Virus record (IMG/VR): IMGVR_UViG_3300035180_001778
Coordinates: 286,470 to 350,469 of that record
DNA length: 64,000 nucleotides
Origin: a virus
Strand: one strand, 5' to 3'
In this document: piece by piece, positions 54,509 to 62,459 of the stretch
Layout: each line of letters starts with the position of its first letter
Position numbering within the stretch: position 1 is the stretch's first letter
Position numbers and translations under genes: made by a program
Notes under the pieces: model-generated
The model's database searches: none
The model's input: the letters and a program-made list of their open reading frames with translations, nothing else
What the model was told of the DNA's origin: nothing

Positions 54509-54999
54509 ACATTTTCAAAGATGTAGTTGAGGTGATCGCGGGGAGCTTCTGCCTTATCTACTTTCGGGGCGCCTTCAAGCTCATCGACGATCTCTCGGGC
54601 ACGGGTTCGTGCCCATTCCAGAAAGAGCGCTGCTCTTTTCTGCTCGACCTCGACTGTCTTGATCTCTTCTTTGATCCGATTCAGATGCCCGATCCGGCTC
54701 CGTCGGATCATGGTGTGCGCTTCGGTCAGAGAGAACGTGGTTGTGGACTTGGCACAACATTTAGCAATACTGTAGTCCCGAATGTACTCGGCGTTCTTGG
54801 GGGTATTCAAGACAACGCTGGACTCAACCCATACCAGCTTGGGGTTCTTGATGTTCCAAGACTCCCGGTTGCTGCCTGTACACTCGACGAGCCAAATCGC
54901 ACTGGGCTTGTCCCAATCGCCAGTAGCCACGAGGTAGAGTCGATCCGGCTCTCCCTTCAAGATGGCCCAGTCGGAGTCCAGGTCGACGTCGTCTTCCAT
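54505..54999 (-). CDS. Hypothetical protein, 164 aa
   Basis: MEDDVDLDSDWAILKGEPDR..., beta-rich front, then a coiled-coil-like helix (IKEEIKTVEVEQKRAALFLE). Starts just after the Bax-inhibitor gene's stop. No family recognised. Confidence 0.65.
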   Translation of the reverse strand: MEDDVDLDSDWAILKGEPDRLYLVATGDWDKPSAIWLVECTGSNRESWNIKNPKLVWVESSVVLNTPKNAEYIRDYSIAKCCAKSTTTFSLTEAHTMIRRSRIGHLNRIKEEIKTVEVEQKRAALFLEWARTRAREIVDELEGAPKVDKAEAPRDHLNYIFENV

Positions 55000-55002
55000 G
55001 GC

Positions 55003-55764
55003 TCAGTCCTTGGACGAGGCGAAGATCCGCAGCAAGTTCAGGAAGAGGTTGAGGACGTCCAGGTAGAGGTTCAGCGCGTCCCCGATCGGATCGCTGTAGT
55101 CGGACTTCAGCAGGATCTTCGACGTGTCGTAGAGGATGAACCCGAGGAAGACGAGGACACCCGCGCTCGCAACTGCCAGGTGGAAGACCTCAGCCTGGAC
55201 GAAGAACCCGAGAACGCCGGCTGCGATGAGGACGAAGAGCCCCGACATCAGGAAGCCGCCCCAGGCGGAGAAGTCCTTCCGCGTCGTCAAGACGTAGGCG
55301 GTGAGCCCGACGAAGGCACTCACCGTGAGCACCCCAGCGTGGAGGATGGGGTTCGGGGAGAGCGTGTGCCCGTGGCTCGCGGAGAGCTGGGCAATGAAGA
55401 GCGACGGCCCGATGAAGGCCCCCGAGAACGCCGAGAAGCTGAAGAAGAGCACCGCGTTCAGTCCCTTCACACGGCTGAAGAACATCGCTCCGAGGCCGAG
55501 GGCAAAGAACATCCCGATGGCCATGAAGGGATGCGCCTCCATGTCGGCGACGAGGTTCGGGACCATCGCCTGCTTGTCTCCCTGAACCAGGAGCCTCTCT
55601 CCGAAGCCCGTCAAGGAGTACCAGGCCATGCCGGCTGTGAGCATCAGGCCTACAGTCAACCAGGCGTACACCTTGCGGAGGTAGACGGTTTCGTCGACTT
55701 GGGGTCGGTCTTTGAGGTGGTAGTACGCCCGAAATCGATCTCGGTAGCCATCGTTGCTTTGCAT
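55003..55764 (-). CDS. Bax inhibitor-1 (BI-1/YccA/TMBIM) family membrane protein, 253 aa
   Basis: Seven hydrophobic helices with family landmarks: VYLRKVYAWLTVGLMLTAGM at the first helix, FSFSAFSGAFIGPSL, LTVSAFVGLTAYVLTTRKDFSAWGG-like loop, and FLGFILYDTSKILLK, DPIGDALNLYLDVLNLFLNL at the end with the acidic pair implicated in cation leak. Bacterial members are inner-membrane proteins linked to FtsH control. Rare in phages. ATG 8 nt after GGTGTACA. Confidence 0.9.
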   Translation of the reverse strand: MQSNDGYRDRFRAYYHLKDRPQVDETVYLRKVYAWLTVGLMLTAGMAWYSLTGFGERLLVQGDKQAMVPNLVADMEAHPFMAIGMFFALGLGAMFFSRVKGLNAVLFFSFSAFSGAFIGPSLFIAQLSASHGHTLSPNPILHAGVLTVSAFVGLTAYVLTTRKDFSAWGGFLMSGLFVLIAAGVLGFFVQAEVFHLAVASAGVLVFLGFILYDTSKILLKSDYSDPIGDALNLYLDVLNLFLNLLRIFASSKD

Positions 55765-55858
55765 GCGTCTCTTGTACACCATGCCCATGGTTTTGGCTGT
55801 GTCTGAAAATCGACGTCCTGAATTTCCTTCTTCGGGTGTAGGGAGGAAGGGTAATTTT

Positions 55859-56248
55859 ATGCTCGATGAAGCCAGCGCAGACCGAAACACAGAGGTTATG
55901 CCCCCCATGACCATCCTGCCCCCGCCGCAGCCAACCCGCATCATCGACGCCTTCGAGGTGCGTGGATGCAAAACCCCTGAAACCCAGGGGACCTACCACA
56001 TCTGCGTCACCGAAGACGAGGTCACCGCTCGCGAGTTTGCTCGCGGGAAGGGTGTGGGTGGGGGTGAAGGATTTGTTCGCCCGGTTCGCGTTTTGGTGGA
56101 TGACGGGATGGTCGGGCACATCATCAAGATCGGCGAGCCGGTCGTTGTGCTGCCTCGCATCATGTCCGTGGACCAGGTGCGTCAGAGAGCGCTCTCCAAG
56201 CTCGATTCGGCAGAGCGTGCCGCTTTGGGGATCAACGATCCGGTGTAA
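55859..56248 (+). CDS. Hypothetical protein, 129 aa
   Basis: MLDEASADRNTEVMPPMTIL..., beta-rich middle (GTYHICVTEDEVTAREFARG), helix AERAALGIND at the end. AGGAAGG precedes the ATG after GGTGTAGG; an internal ATG at 55900 is possible. Stop TAA is part of the next GGTGTAA. Confidence 0.65.
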   Translation: MLDEASADRNTEVMPPMTILPPPQPTRIIDAFEVRGCKTPETQGTYHICVTEDEVTAREFARGKGVGGGEGFVRPVRVLVDDGMVGHIIKIGEPVVVLPRIMSVDQVRQRALSKLDSAERAALGINDPV

Positions 56249-56339
56249 GCTATTCCTCGTGTAAATCAGCTCCCGACAACTGCACGCGAACCTTCATGAC
56301 CTCGATCGTCCCTGGCAGAGAGCCGCAGAGACAGACTTC

Positions 56340-57026
56340 GTGGATCTGAGGGGGCGGGGTCAACCGCTCATCCTGACCCTCCGCGAGGGCTGTGACATCG
56401 GCGCTCTTTTGAGCGAGCGGCCGTACGAGAACATCATCCCCGTGCGGGTCTGGGATAATTTCGAGATGGGGGAGGTTGCTCGGAACACTCCTTCCCTGCC
56501 CTTCTACTTGATGACGGCGTTGAATGCTGTCGTTGAGAGTCGGACTCGGAATCGCCGTTTCAATGACGATTCCGAGTCCGTGCGAGACGCCTGGCGGCAG
56601 TACGTGAACGTCATGTCGCATACGACCCGTGGCGTCCGTAGAGACCTCGACCCCGAGTCTTATGCCGTCGAACTCGAACAGTCGATGCGGGCTGCGACAG
56701 ACAGCCACACGGTCTGGTACGAATACGTGAACACAGCCCCGGAATTTCTCGCGTCGGGGATGCGCGTCCGGGATCAAAATCCCCTGTTTGTCTTCGCGTT
56801 CGAGGACATGCACCTTGCGCCTCAATCAGAACATGAACTGCGGCGGGCGCTTCGACAACTCAGCCACCCTCGGCTTTGCTACGTCTTTTCGAGGACTGGG
56901 GAATACAGGGTCGATCATGGGTGCTGTCCGATCGAAGCTCCTGTGCAGGTTGCGACCCCGGCGAAGCCCGTCGTTCCCCATCTCTCGACGTTCGGCCGCG
57001 CGCTCTTGGGGGAGGATGAATTTTGA
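56340..57026 (+). CDS. Hypothetical protein with tail-like C-terminus, at least 228 aa
   Basis: GTG at 56340 is the first usual start, but coherent codons extend upstream in frame to about 56270 (HDLDRPWQRAAETDF), so the true N-terminus is probably earlier, near a TGTAAA at 56259. Ends STFGRALLGEDEF, a tail variant lacking Trp. A perfect 14-bp-arm inverted repeat lies at 56541-56580. Confidence 0.65.
   Translation: MDLRGRGQPLILTLREGCDIGALLSERPYENIIPVRVWDNFEMGEVARNTPSLPFYLMTALNAVVESRTRNRRFNDDSESVRDAWRQYVNVMSHTTRGVRRDLDPESYAVELEQSMRAATDSHTVWYEYVNTAPEFLASGMRVRDQNPLFVFAFEDMHLAPQSEHELRRALRQLSHPRLCYVFSRTGEYRVDHGCCPIEAPVQVATPAKPVVPHLSTFGRALLGEDEF
56541..56580. repeat. Perfect inverted repeat in coding sequence
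   Basis: 14-bp arms CGGACTCGGAATCG and complement, 12-nt loop. Confidence 0.9.
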
Positions 57027-57247
57027 ACATCTTCGCGATCTTCCACACGAAGGACCGGATGATCGTTCTCATCAAGGGCTTGCCGGAGACGCCCATCAAT
57101 GTGGGGGACTTCCTGCATCAAGGGGATCGATCCTGGCAGCTCGTGGGGATCGACTTTCCTCGACACCCGAGACCGAAGGATGAGGTGGGGCTCATCCTTC
57201 GCGGGGAAGGCATCCCCAAGCTGGACGCGATCGAGTATCGTGGCTGA
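57023..57247 (+). CDS. Small beta-barrel-like protein, 74 aa
   Basis: TTG start overlapping the upstream TGA. VLIKGLPETPINVGDFLHQG and WQLVGIDFPR resemble an EF-Tu domain-2 type barrel. Function unknown. Confidence 0.55.
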   Translation: MNIFAIFHTKDRMIVLIKGLPETPINVGDFLHQGDRSWQLVGIDFPRHPRPKDEVGLILRGEGIPKLDAIEYRG

Positions 57248-57265
57248 GTGGTGTAAAGGTATCCC

Positions 57266-58051
57266 ATGCCCACACCCCCCAAGAGTCTCGAAGAACGTTG
57301 CATGAATCAGGTTCAAGAGGCGCGGAGCAGCTTCCTCAAGCTGCTCCAGGACCTCGACGTGAACCTTGCCCTCAGCGTCAAGCAAGAGGCGGACGATAGG
57401 TACGCCGAGCTGGTCGCCTCACAGTCCGCCGCCAAGAAGCAGGACAAGGCCGCGCGAGACGCAGAGGAAGCCAAGCTTCTGGCGTTGGTCCCGCCGGAGC
57501 TGAAGGACCGCGAGGCCTTCCAACAGTTCTGCTACGAGATGGAGACGGACTGCGGAGTCAAAGCGACCGCGTCGATGATGATGTACGATGACCAGCTCAC
57601 GAAACACGAGTCGGAGAAGCAGACTCGCATGTGGGGCTTCTACGGGCTGCTCGTGAGCTTCGTTCCCGTCATCGGCATCCTCGCCCATCACGGATGGGGC
57701 CCCGAGAACTACCGCCTCTGGATCGTGATCGTCAGCATGATCGTGGCGTTCATCGCGACGGCCGTCAGCAACGACTTCTACTTCAAGGCGATTCGGCGAG
57801 ACCTTGGGGAGTATCGCGCGATCTCTGCCAGCTTCAGGCTCCTCGCTCAAGAAGCGCAGAAGGGGTACAAGGTCGACGCGGTGACCATCGCGACCCAGAA
57901 CGACCTTCTGTCCAAGATCACCTCTCTGAACAACAATCGTCGGGATCTGGAGAAGGTTTTCACTCCCACGTTGAACTTCCTCAAGAAGGCTCAAGAAGAG
58001 AACATCGTCTCTCAGGACGAGCGCACGATTCCGTCTCTTCGGCTCATCTGA
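57266..58051 (+). CDS. Two-TM membrane protein with flanking coiled coils, 261 aa
   Basis: Long N-terminal helix (residues 10-110), two transmembrane helices near 128-150 and 157-175 (GFYGLLVSFVPVIGILA; LWIVIVSMIVAFIATAV), then a cytoplasmic helix bundle. ATG 8 nt after GGTGTAAA. Confidence 0.7.
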   Translation: MPTPPKSLEERCMNQVQEARSSFLKLLQDLDVNLALSVKQEADDRYAELVASQSAAKKQDKAARDAEEAKLLALVPPELKDREAFQQFCYEMETDCGVKATASMMMYDDQLTKHESEKQTRMWGFYGLLVSFVPVIGILAHHGWGPENYRLWIVIVSMIVAFIATAVSNDFYFKAIRRDLGEYRAISASFRLLAQEAQKGYKVDAVTIATQNDLLSKITSLNNNRRDLEKVFTPTLNFLKKAQEENIVSQDERTIPSLRLI

Positions 58052-58073
58052 ACCCCAGAAAGCATCGAATCTC

Positions 58074-58919
58074 ATGTGCATGACCCTCGCTCCCGCCACC
58101 CTCTCCAAGACCATCCTCTACGCTGCCGAGCTGCCTGACCCCAAGGGCGGTGTGCTGCACACGCTCGGCTACGGCAACACGGCCGTGAGCGTCGGTCCGA
58201 ATGCGATGCTCTTGCCGATCCCCTCGAAGACCCCGATGGGCCCCGAGAACATCATCGACACGCGTTCGGCCAAGAACTTCCTCAAGGACATGGTGGAAGC
58301 CATCACACCCAAGACGCGAGGCTTCGCGCGTTCGTTGGGAGTCGACGGCCTCACCAAGGGGATCCAGGTCTTCGACAGCGGGTCCTACACGGTCGTGCTC
58401 GCGGAGGATGCGAGCGCCATCCCGTCCGCGCTCGGGTTCGTGCCCATGGCCAAGCGTCCGAAGATCAACCGGGACATCTTCGACGCCTACGCCCGGCTCT
58501 ACCCCAACTCGCAGTTCGCTCTGTGTTGCTGGAGCGGGCTTGTGGACGCGGAGCCCCTGCTCTGGTGGTACAAGCCGACGGACACCGAGAACCTCTTCCT
58601 CCCGGGCCTGGATGGGCACGATGGCCGTGCGCCGAACCTCAATGCCGACGTGACCACGGACCACGCTCTCATCGTCGGAACGGAGCTTCGAGCGATGTCT
58701 CAAGCGAGCCCCGTCCACTACACGGACTGGCGTATGGGCTCGAACGTCACACCCTATCTCGCGACCCGCGTGGCAGGGATGAAGACCCAGCGCTCCATGC
58801 GCAATGGGGACTGGTACTTCCCCATCCGGAACTTCTCTCGTCTCGGCTACGAGGGGCAGAACACCAACCTGTTCGAGCGCGTCGTCCCCGGTACGAGCTG
58901 GGCCATCGAAGCGCAGTAG
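58074..58919 (+). CDS. Hypothetical protein, 281 aa
   Basis: MCMTLAPATLSKTILYAAEL..., VGPNAMLLPIPS, RPKINRDIFDAYARLYPNSQ, WWYKPTD. A globular protein; the mix of conserved-looking Trp/Pro blocks suggests an enzyme fold, but I recognise none. Follows 57266 without its own promoter. Confidence 0.65.
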   Translation: MCMTLAPATLSKTILYAAELPDPKGGVLHTLGYGNTAVSVGPNAMLLPIPSKTPMGPENIIDTRSAKNFLKDMVEAITPKTRGFARSLGVDGLTKGIQVFDSGSYTVVLAEDASAIPSALGFVPMAKRPKINRDIFDAYARLYPNSQFALCCWSGLVDAEPLLWWYKPTDTENLFLPGLDGHDGRAPNLNADVTTDHALIVGTELRAMSQASPVHYTDWRMGSNVTPYLATRVAGMKTQRSMRNGDWYFPIRNFSRLGYEGQNTNLFERVVPGTSWAIEAQ

Positions 58920-58921
58920 CA

Positions 58922-59113
58922 GTGCCTAAATCCCCCTACCGTGAAGCCCCAAAAGTCCCTCGGACTCCAATCCGATGCTGTTGGGGGTATCACAGATGGT
59001 ACATCGATTCGCGTCGGATCGAGTCGAGGCAACCCTTGGGGGCTAAGGTGCAAGTGACCCTTAGATTGTGCATGTTCTGCACGCGAGAATGGAAAGAAGA
59101 AGTAGAACTGTGA
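58922..59113 (+). CDS. Small basic zinc-binding protein, 63 aa
   Basis: GTG start just after the upstream stop. CCWGYHRWYI and CMFC provide possible metal ligands. Its stop overlaps the next GTG. Confidence 0.55.
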   Translation: MPKSPYREAPKVPRTPIRCCWGYHRWYIDSRRIESRQPLGAKVQVTLRLCMFCTREWKEEVEL

Positions 59114-59946
59114 CGGCCCCTTTGACCCCCGAAGAAGAAGCGTCCTGTCACATTCACATCTGGCGGTGCAAGGGGCGAACAGCCTCGGGGAACGACTACG
59201 AGGGACACCTCCATGCCGAACCCGGAGGCTATGACGTCGGGTTCGGCATGATCCCGCTCAATACCCAGCTCCCCTTCGCAACCTTCGAGGAGGCAAAGGA
59301 GTATTGCCTGGCGTTCCAATTCATGCTGGGGGTGGTGATCAAGGCTCTCCGAAAAGGGCCTTGCGACAACGGCCTCCCTACGAACCTCAAGGACTTGAAT
59401 GAGGTCGATATCTTCGGGGGACGTGACGCCCACATCGCAGCCGAGGAGTGGCTCAAGAACGTCGAGGGCTTCGACGCCAAATACCAGGTGATCGGCGACC
59501 TCCGGAAGTGTCGCTATGGGTGGATCGCTCGATGGGGCACCCAGGAAGCTTGGCACGAGTGGGGCGGCAAATCGGACTGGTATCGCTGGGAGGGGGAATG
59601 CCCTCCCTACAACAGGGAGCACAACTTCCTGTTGGTGGTGCCTCCCACGGGGAAGGTGTACCAGCTCACCTGGGGATTGACCTTGGAGAGCATGTACACG
59701 GAACTGCTGAAAGAGTTCCCCGAGATCACGCAAGTCTACGGGGTCAGTCCCGACTACGACCTCCTCATGACGGCTGGGATCGCGGATTTCCAGGCTTCCA
59801 ATGCGGTGGCGGGGAGCCCGGTCTACCTTCGGCAAGTCCACGCGGATGCCATGCGGAAGAGCTTCAACCCGAAGTACCGTGTGGAAGTTCTGACTACTCT
59901 CCGCCGGCTCGCATTGGCCGCGGGGGTGGATCTGAGCATTCCCTGA
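59110..59946 (+). CDS. Hypothetical protein, 278 aa
   Basis: GTG start overlapping the upstream TGA. CHIHIWRCKG near residue 15; EWGGKSDWYRWEGECPPYN is Trp-rich. No recognised family. Confidence 0.65.
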   Translation: MTAPLTPEEEASCHIHIWRCKGRTASGNDYEGHLHAEPGGYDVGFGMIPLNTQLPFATFEEAKEYCLAFQFMLGVVIKALRKGPCDNGLPTNLKDLNEVDIFGGRDAHIAAEEWLKNVEGFDAKYQVIGDLRKCRYGWIARWGTQEAWHEWGGKSDWYRWEGECPPYNREHNFLLVVPPTGKVYQLTWGLTLESMYTELLKEFPEITQVYGVSPDYDLLMTAGIADFQASNAVAGSPVYLRQVHADAMRKSFNPKYRVEVLTTLRRLALAAGVDLSIP

Positions 59947-59970
59947 AGAATTTGTGGTAGACCTCTTGAC

Positions 59971-60144
59971 ATGACTACCAAGATCAAGACCGACGTGTGC
60001 CTCAACTGCGGAGCCCCCGCATACACCACCAAAGGGGGCACCACGGTTCCCTTGTGCTCCTCGTGTGCCGGGAAGACGAGCCCGGCGAGAGGCGTCAAGA
60101 TGGTGGGCACCCCCAAGACGAAGCTGCCCCCGAATCCGGTGTAG
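59971..60144 (+). CDS. Zinc-ribbon protein, 57 aa
   Basis: CLNCGAPA...CSSCAGK zinc ribbon, basic C-terminus. Its TAG is part of the next GTGTAG. Confidence 0.7.
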   Translation: MTTKIKTDVCLNCGAPAYTTKGGTTVPLCSSCAGKTSPARGVKMVGTPKTKLPPNPV

Positions 60145-60153
60145 AGGGGAGGG

Positions 60154-60831
60154 ATGCCTCGCTTCTACTGCGTCCAGTATCGTGCGTCCCGAGCTGGGTG
60201 GGTCGATCTCCCGTCCCTCGCTTCTGTGCATGAGCATGAGGCGATTCAAAGCAGCCACACCTTCTCAGAGATGAATGGTGTGTGTACGCGAGTGATTCGC
60301 AAGCCCCACGGTTGGGTGCCTGTCGTGACGACCCCTGCGATTGAAAGCCCCGTTCGAACGGGGCTTTCAATCGCAGGGGCTCTACGTCATCTGCGGCAAG
60401 AAGGCCTCACCTGTCAGTCGAGAGATCCTAACTTGACGGGTGTCTCTCTCCACATCATGGGAGGGCCACGTACCTCTATCGCAGGAGGCATCTTGTTGTA
60501 CCATGATGCCTTCAGCATTTTCCAGTCCGAGGAGGGAGAGGACTTTGAGGTGGGCTTCGTTGGGGCGCAGGGACGACCTGACCGCGATGTCCACGTTGCT
60601 ACTTTGGTTCAAGCGGTCGGCACCGTTCTCGAAGAATACGCTAACCGCCGTCCTCCTTGGGTTGACGGTGTCGAGCTTCAAGCTGCGAATACCCCGTCTC
60701 TCACAGACGCTCAGCTCCGGCGACGTGACGAAAAACTGCGTCGTCGAGCTGAAGCGGAGTACAATCGACGTCCCACATTTTGGGATCAGCTCGATTCCCC
60801 CGAGTTCGGTGTAAACCCAAAAGGTGACTGA
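60154..60831 (+). CDS. Hypothetical protein with shared tail and a 48-bp palindrome, 225 aa
   Basis: MPRFYCVQYRASRAGWVDLP... with an Arg-rich helix near the end (RRRDEKLRRRAEAEYN). Ends RRPTFWDQLDSPEFGVNPKGD, a tail with nine extra residues. ATG 8 nt after GGTGTAGA. A perfect palindrome (60332-60379) encodes TPAIESPVRTGLSIAGA. Confidence 0.65.
   Translation: MPRFYCVQYRASRAGWVDLPSLASVHEHEAIQSSHTFSEMNGVCTRVIRKPHGWVPVVTTPAIESPVRTGLSIAGALRHLRQEGLTCQSRDPNLTGVSLHIMGGPRTSIAGGILLYHDAFSIFQSEEGEDFEVGFVGAQGRPDRDVHVATLVQAVGTVLEEYANRRPPWVDGVELQAANTPSLTDAQLRRRDEKLRRRAEAEYNRRPTFWDQLDSPEFGVNPKGD
60332..60379. repeat. 48-bp perfect palindrome in coding sequence
   Basis: 24-bp arms with no loop, centred on GTTCGAAC. 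Confidence 0.95.
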
Positions 60832-61228
60832 ACTGAACGTTCTCTATGTTCCGCCTCGGAAGCCGGCCCTCCAGATCATCGGGGAGTCGTGCGACAAGGC
60901 CGAAGCTCAAGGGATCCAGCTCGACCGCGGAGCGATGTTCGATTGGACGGGTCCGGACAAGAATGTCCCCGTTCGATGTACCGCTCTGGGCGCTGTCCTG
61001 TGGGCTTTCGATCTGGCCACGAGCGCACAGGCCTGGACGCATCTGAAGACCATCCTCAAGGTCGATGACGCCTGGCTCTACCGTTTTTCTATCGGCTGGG
61101 ACAACCGGGTGGGGTTGCTCATCGTGGATCACGAGTTCAAGGTCTTGGGCAAGGATACCGTGAGTCACGCTGCGCTCAGCATGACCAAGGCCCGCGTGCG
61201 CAAGACCCCCCAGGAGATCGGATTGTAA
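60824..61228 (+). CDS. Hypothetical protein, 134 aa
   Basis: GTG start 8 nt after GGTGTAAA (leaderless-type). LNVLYVPPRKPALQIIGESC..., alpha/beta. Its stop TAA overlaps the next ATG (TAATG). Confidence 0.65.
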   Translation: MTELNVLYVPPRKPALQIIGESCDKAEAQGIQLDRGAMFDWTGPDKNVPVRCTALGAVLWAFDLATSAQAWTHLKTILKVDDAWLYRFSIGWDNRVGLLIVDHEFKVLGKDTVSHAALSMTKARVRKTPQEIGL

Positions 61229-61846
61229 TGACTCTTTCGAAAGAAGCATTGGCGGACATCATGCAGCACTACCCCGCCCCGCTCGTCGGGCTCGCCATTG
61301 GGGATGCTCTCGGAGCGCCGTTCGAGAAGCCCTCCAGCAAGTCCCACATCGTCGACCAGGACCTTCTCACCTGGAAGGGGAGTACCGCGACTCTCGTGGG
61401 GGCTACCACGACCAGGAAGCCGGGGAGTGGACGGACGACACTCAGATGTCGCTCGCGCTCGCAGGGGCTTTGGTGAAGCGACGGGGGTTCGACCCTCGCA
61501 CGGTGGCCCATTCCTACCTCGATTGGTTCCAATACACGAACTGTCGGGGCATTGGCGGGACGACGAAGAAGGCATTGGAGACCTTCGCCCGGGATTTTGA
61601 CCCTGAGACGTGTGGGGTCATCGGCTCCGAGGGAAATGGGACGGCAATGCGTGCCACCCCGATCGGGATGTACTACTGCCATCGGCCCCTCGACGAGGGA
61701 ATGGCTGTGGCTCGTAGGGATGCGGTGCTCACCCATCGCTCCCTGGAGGCCGAGGAAGGCTCGGCGGCGTCGCGCAGAACGAGACGAGCCTCATCGTGCG
61801 TCCGGCCATCGGCTGGGCTGTTCGCGACGAAGAAGCCGCGAAGTAG
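61228..61846 (+). pseudogene. ADP-ribosylglycohydrolase (DraG-like), frameshifted and truncated
   Basis: GLAIGDALGAPFE (metal motif 1), WTDDTQMSLALAGAL and GSEGNGTAMRATPIGM are clear family blocks, but they lie in two frames separated by a shift at the GGGG run 61377-61380, and a third frame (GGVAQNETSLIVRP...) completes it to TAG at 61844. The C-terminal GGDTDT metal motif and about 100 residues are missing. Likely inactive. Intact enzymes remove ADP-ribose from proteins, nucleic acids or small molecules. Confidence 0.75.
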
Positions 61847-61849
61847 CTC

Positions 61850-62067
61850 ATGGGCTACATCCTCCGTCGTGACGTGGCACCGGGATCCGACATCAGTTGG
61901 ATCCGGAAATATTGGTGGGCGGGGGATACCGAAGGCTGGGTTGACGTGCGCTATCGGGCCTTCTCCTACAGCACTCGGGAGAAGGTCCGAACCGCTCAAG
62001 AAGCCCTGAAAATGCTGGCGAAGGTCGAAGAGACCGAGGGGAGATCAAGGTCTTCCGTCGCAAATGA
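61850..62067 (+). CDS. Hypothetical protein, about 72 aa, homopolymer frameshift near its end
   Basis: MGYILRRDVAPGSDISWIRK..., WWAGDTEGWVDVRYRAFSYS. At GGGG (62038-62041) one extra base gives a natural end GEIKVFRRK with TGA at 62065; without it the frame runs to 62074. Confidence 0.6.
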
Positions 62068-62335
62068 GGGCTAGTACTCCGATGGGAGAGGTCGTGACCG
62101 AACGGTCCGCCTCCGTGATGATCCAGAGGGATCGCTCCTCTCCGAGCTTGTAGACGCTCAGGAGGCGGGAACCCTCTTTGAGGGCCCGATCGTTCTCGCG
62201 ACGGTCATGGGCATACACGTCGCCCCAGTCCCCGGTCTCGTGGCGCTTGAGGCACGCGAGCATCTCTTCCTTGGTGAACTTCTCCTGGCACCCAGGGGTG
62301 CAAAGCAGACGGCCGAGTTCGAACTTGGACTTCAT
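62045..62335 (-). CDS. Conserved phage/plasmid hypothetical protein, 96 aa
   Basis: CTPGCQEKFTKEEMLACLKRH, GDWGDV, then SLWIITEADRSVTT: this WIITEADRxVTT block is a hallmark of a widespread small protein of unknown function in phages and plasmids. The C-terminus after SVTT is unusual, so the end may be altered. ATG 6 nt after a class A promoter. Confidence 0.75.
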   Translation of the reverse strand: MKSKFELGRLLCTPGCQEKFTKEEMLACLKRHETGDWGDVYAHDRRENDRALKEGSRLLSVYKLGEERSLWIITEADRSVTTSPIGVLALICDGRP

Positions 62336-62341
62336 GCTCTG

Positions 62342-62369
62342 ACTACAAAAAGGTGGAGAGCCGGATCAA
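62342..62369 (-). promoter_or_regulatory. Class A promoter for 62045-62335
   Basis: TTGATC, 16 bp, TGTAGT; 6 nt to ATG. It shares an inverted 17-bp block with the divergent promoter at 62402. Confidence 0.8.
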
Positions 62370-62401
62370 CCTGTCATGTCTCGCCGCTTGTGGCTGGGGG
62401 G

Positions 62402-62429
62402 TTGATCCGGCTCTCCCTCGGCATGTAGA
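62402..62429 (+). promoter_or_regulatory. Class A promoter for 62460
   Basis: TTGATC, 16 bp, TGTAGA; 30-nt leader with AAGAGG before the ATG. Confidence 0.75.
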
Positions 62430-62459
62430 ACCCGCGGACAGATCCGCAAGAGGCGACGC

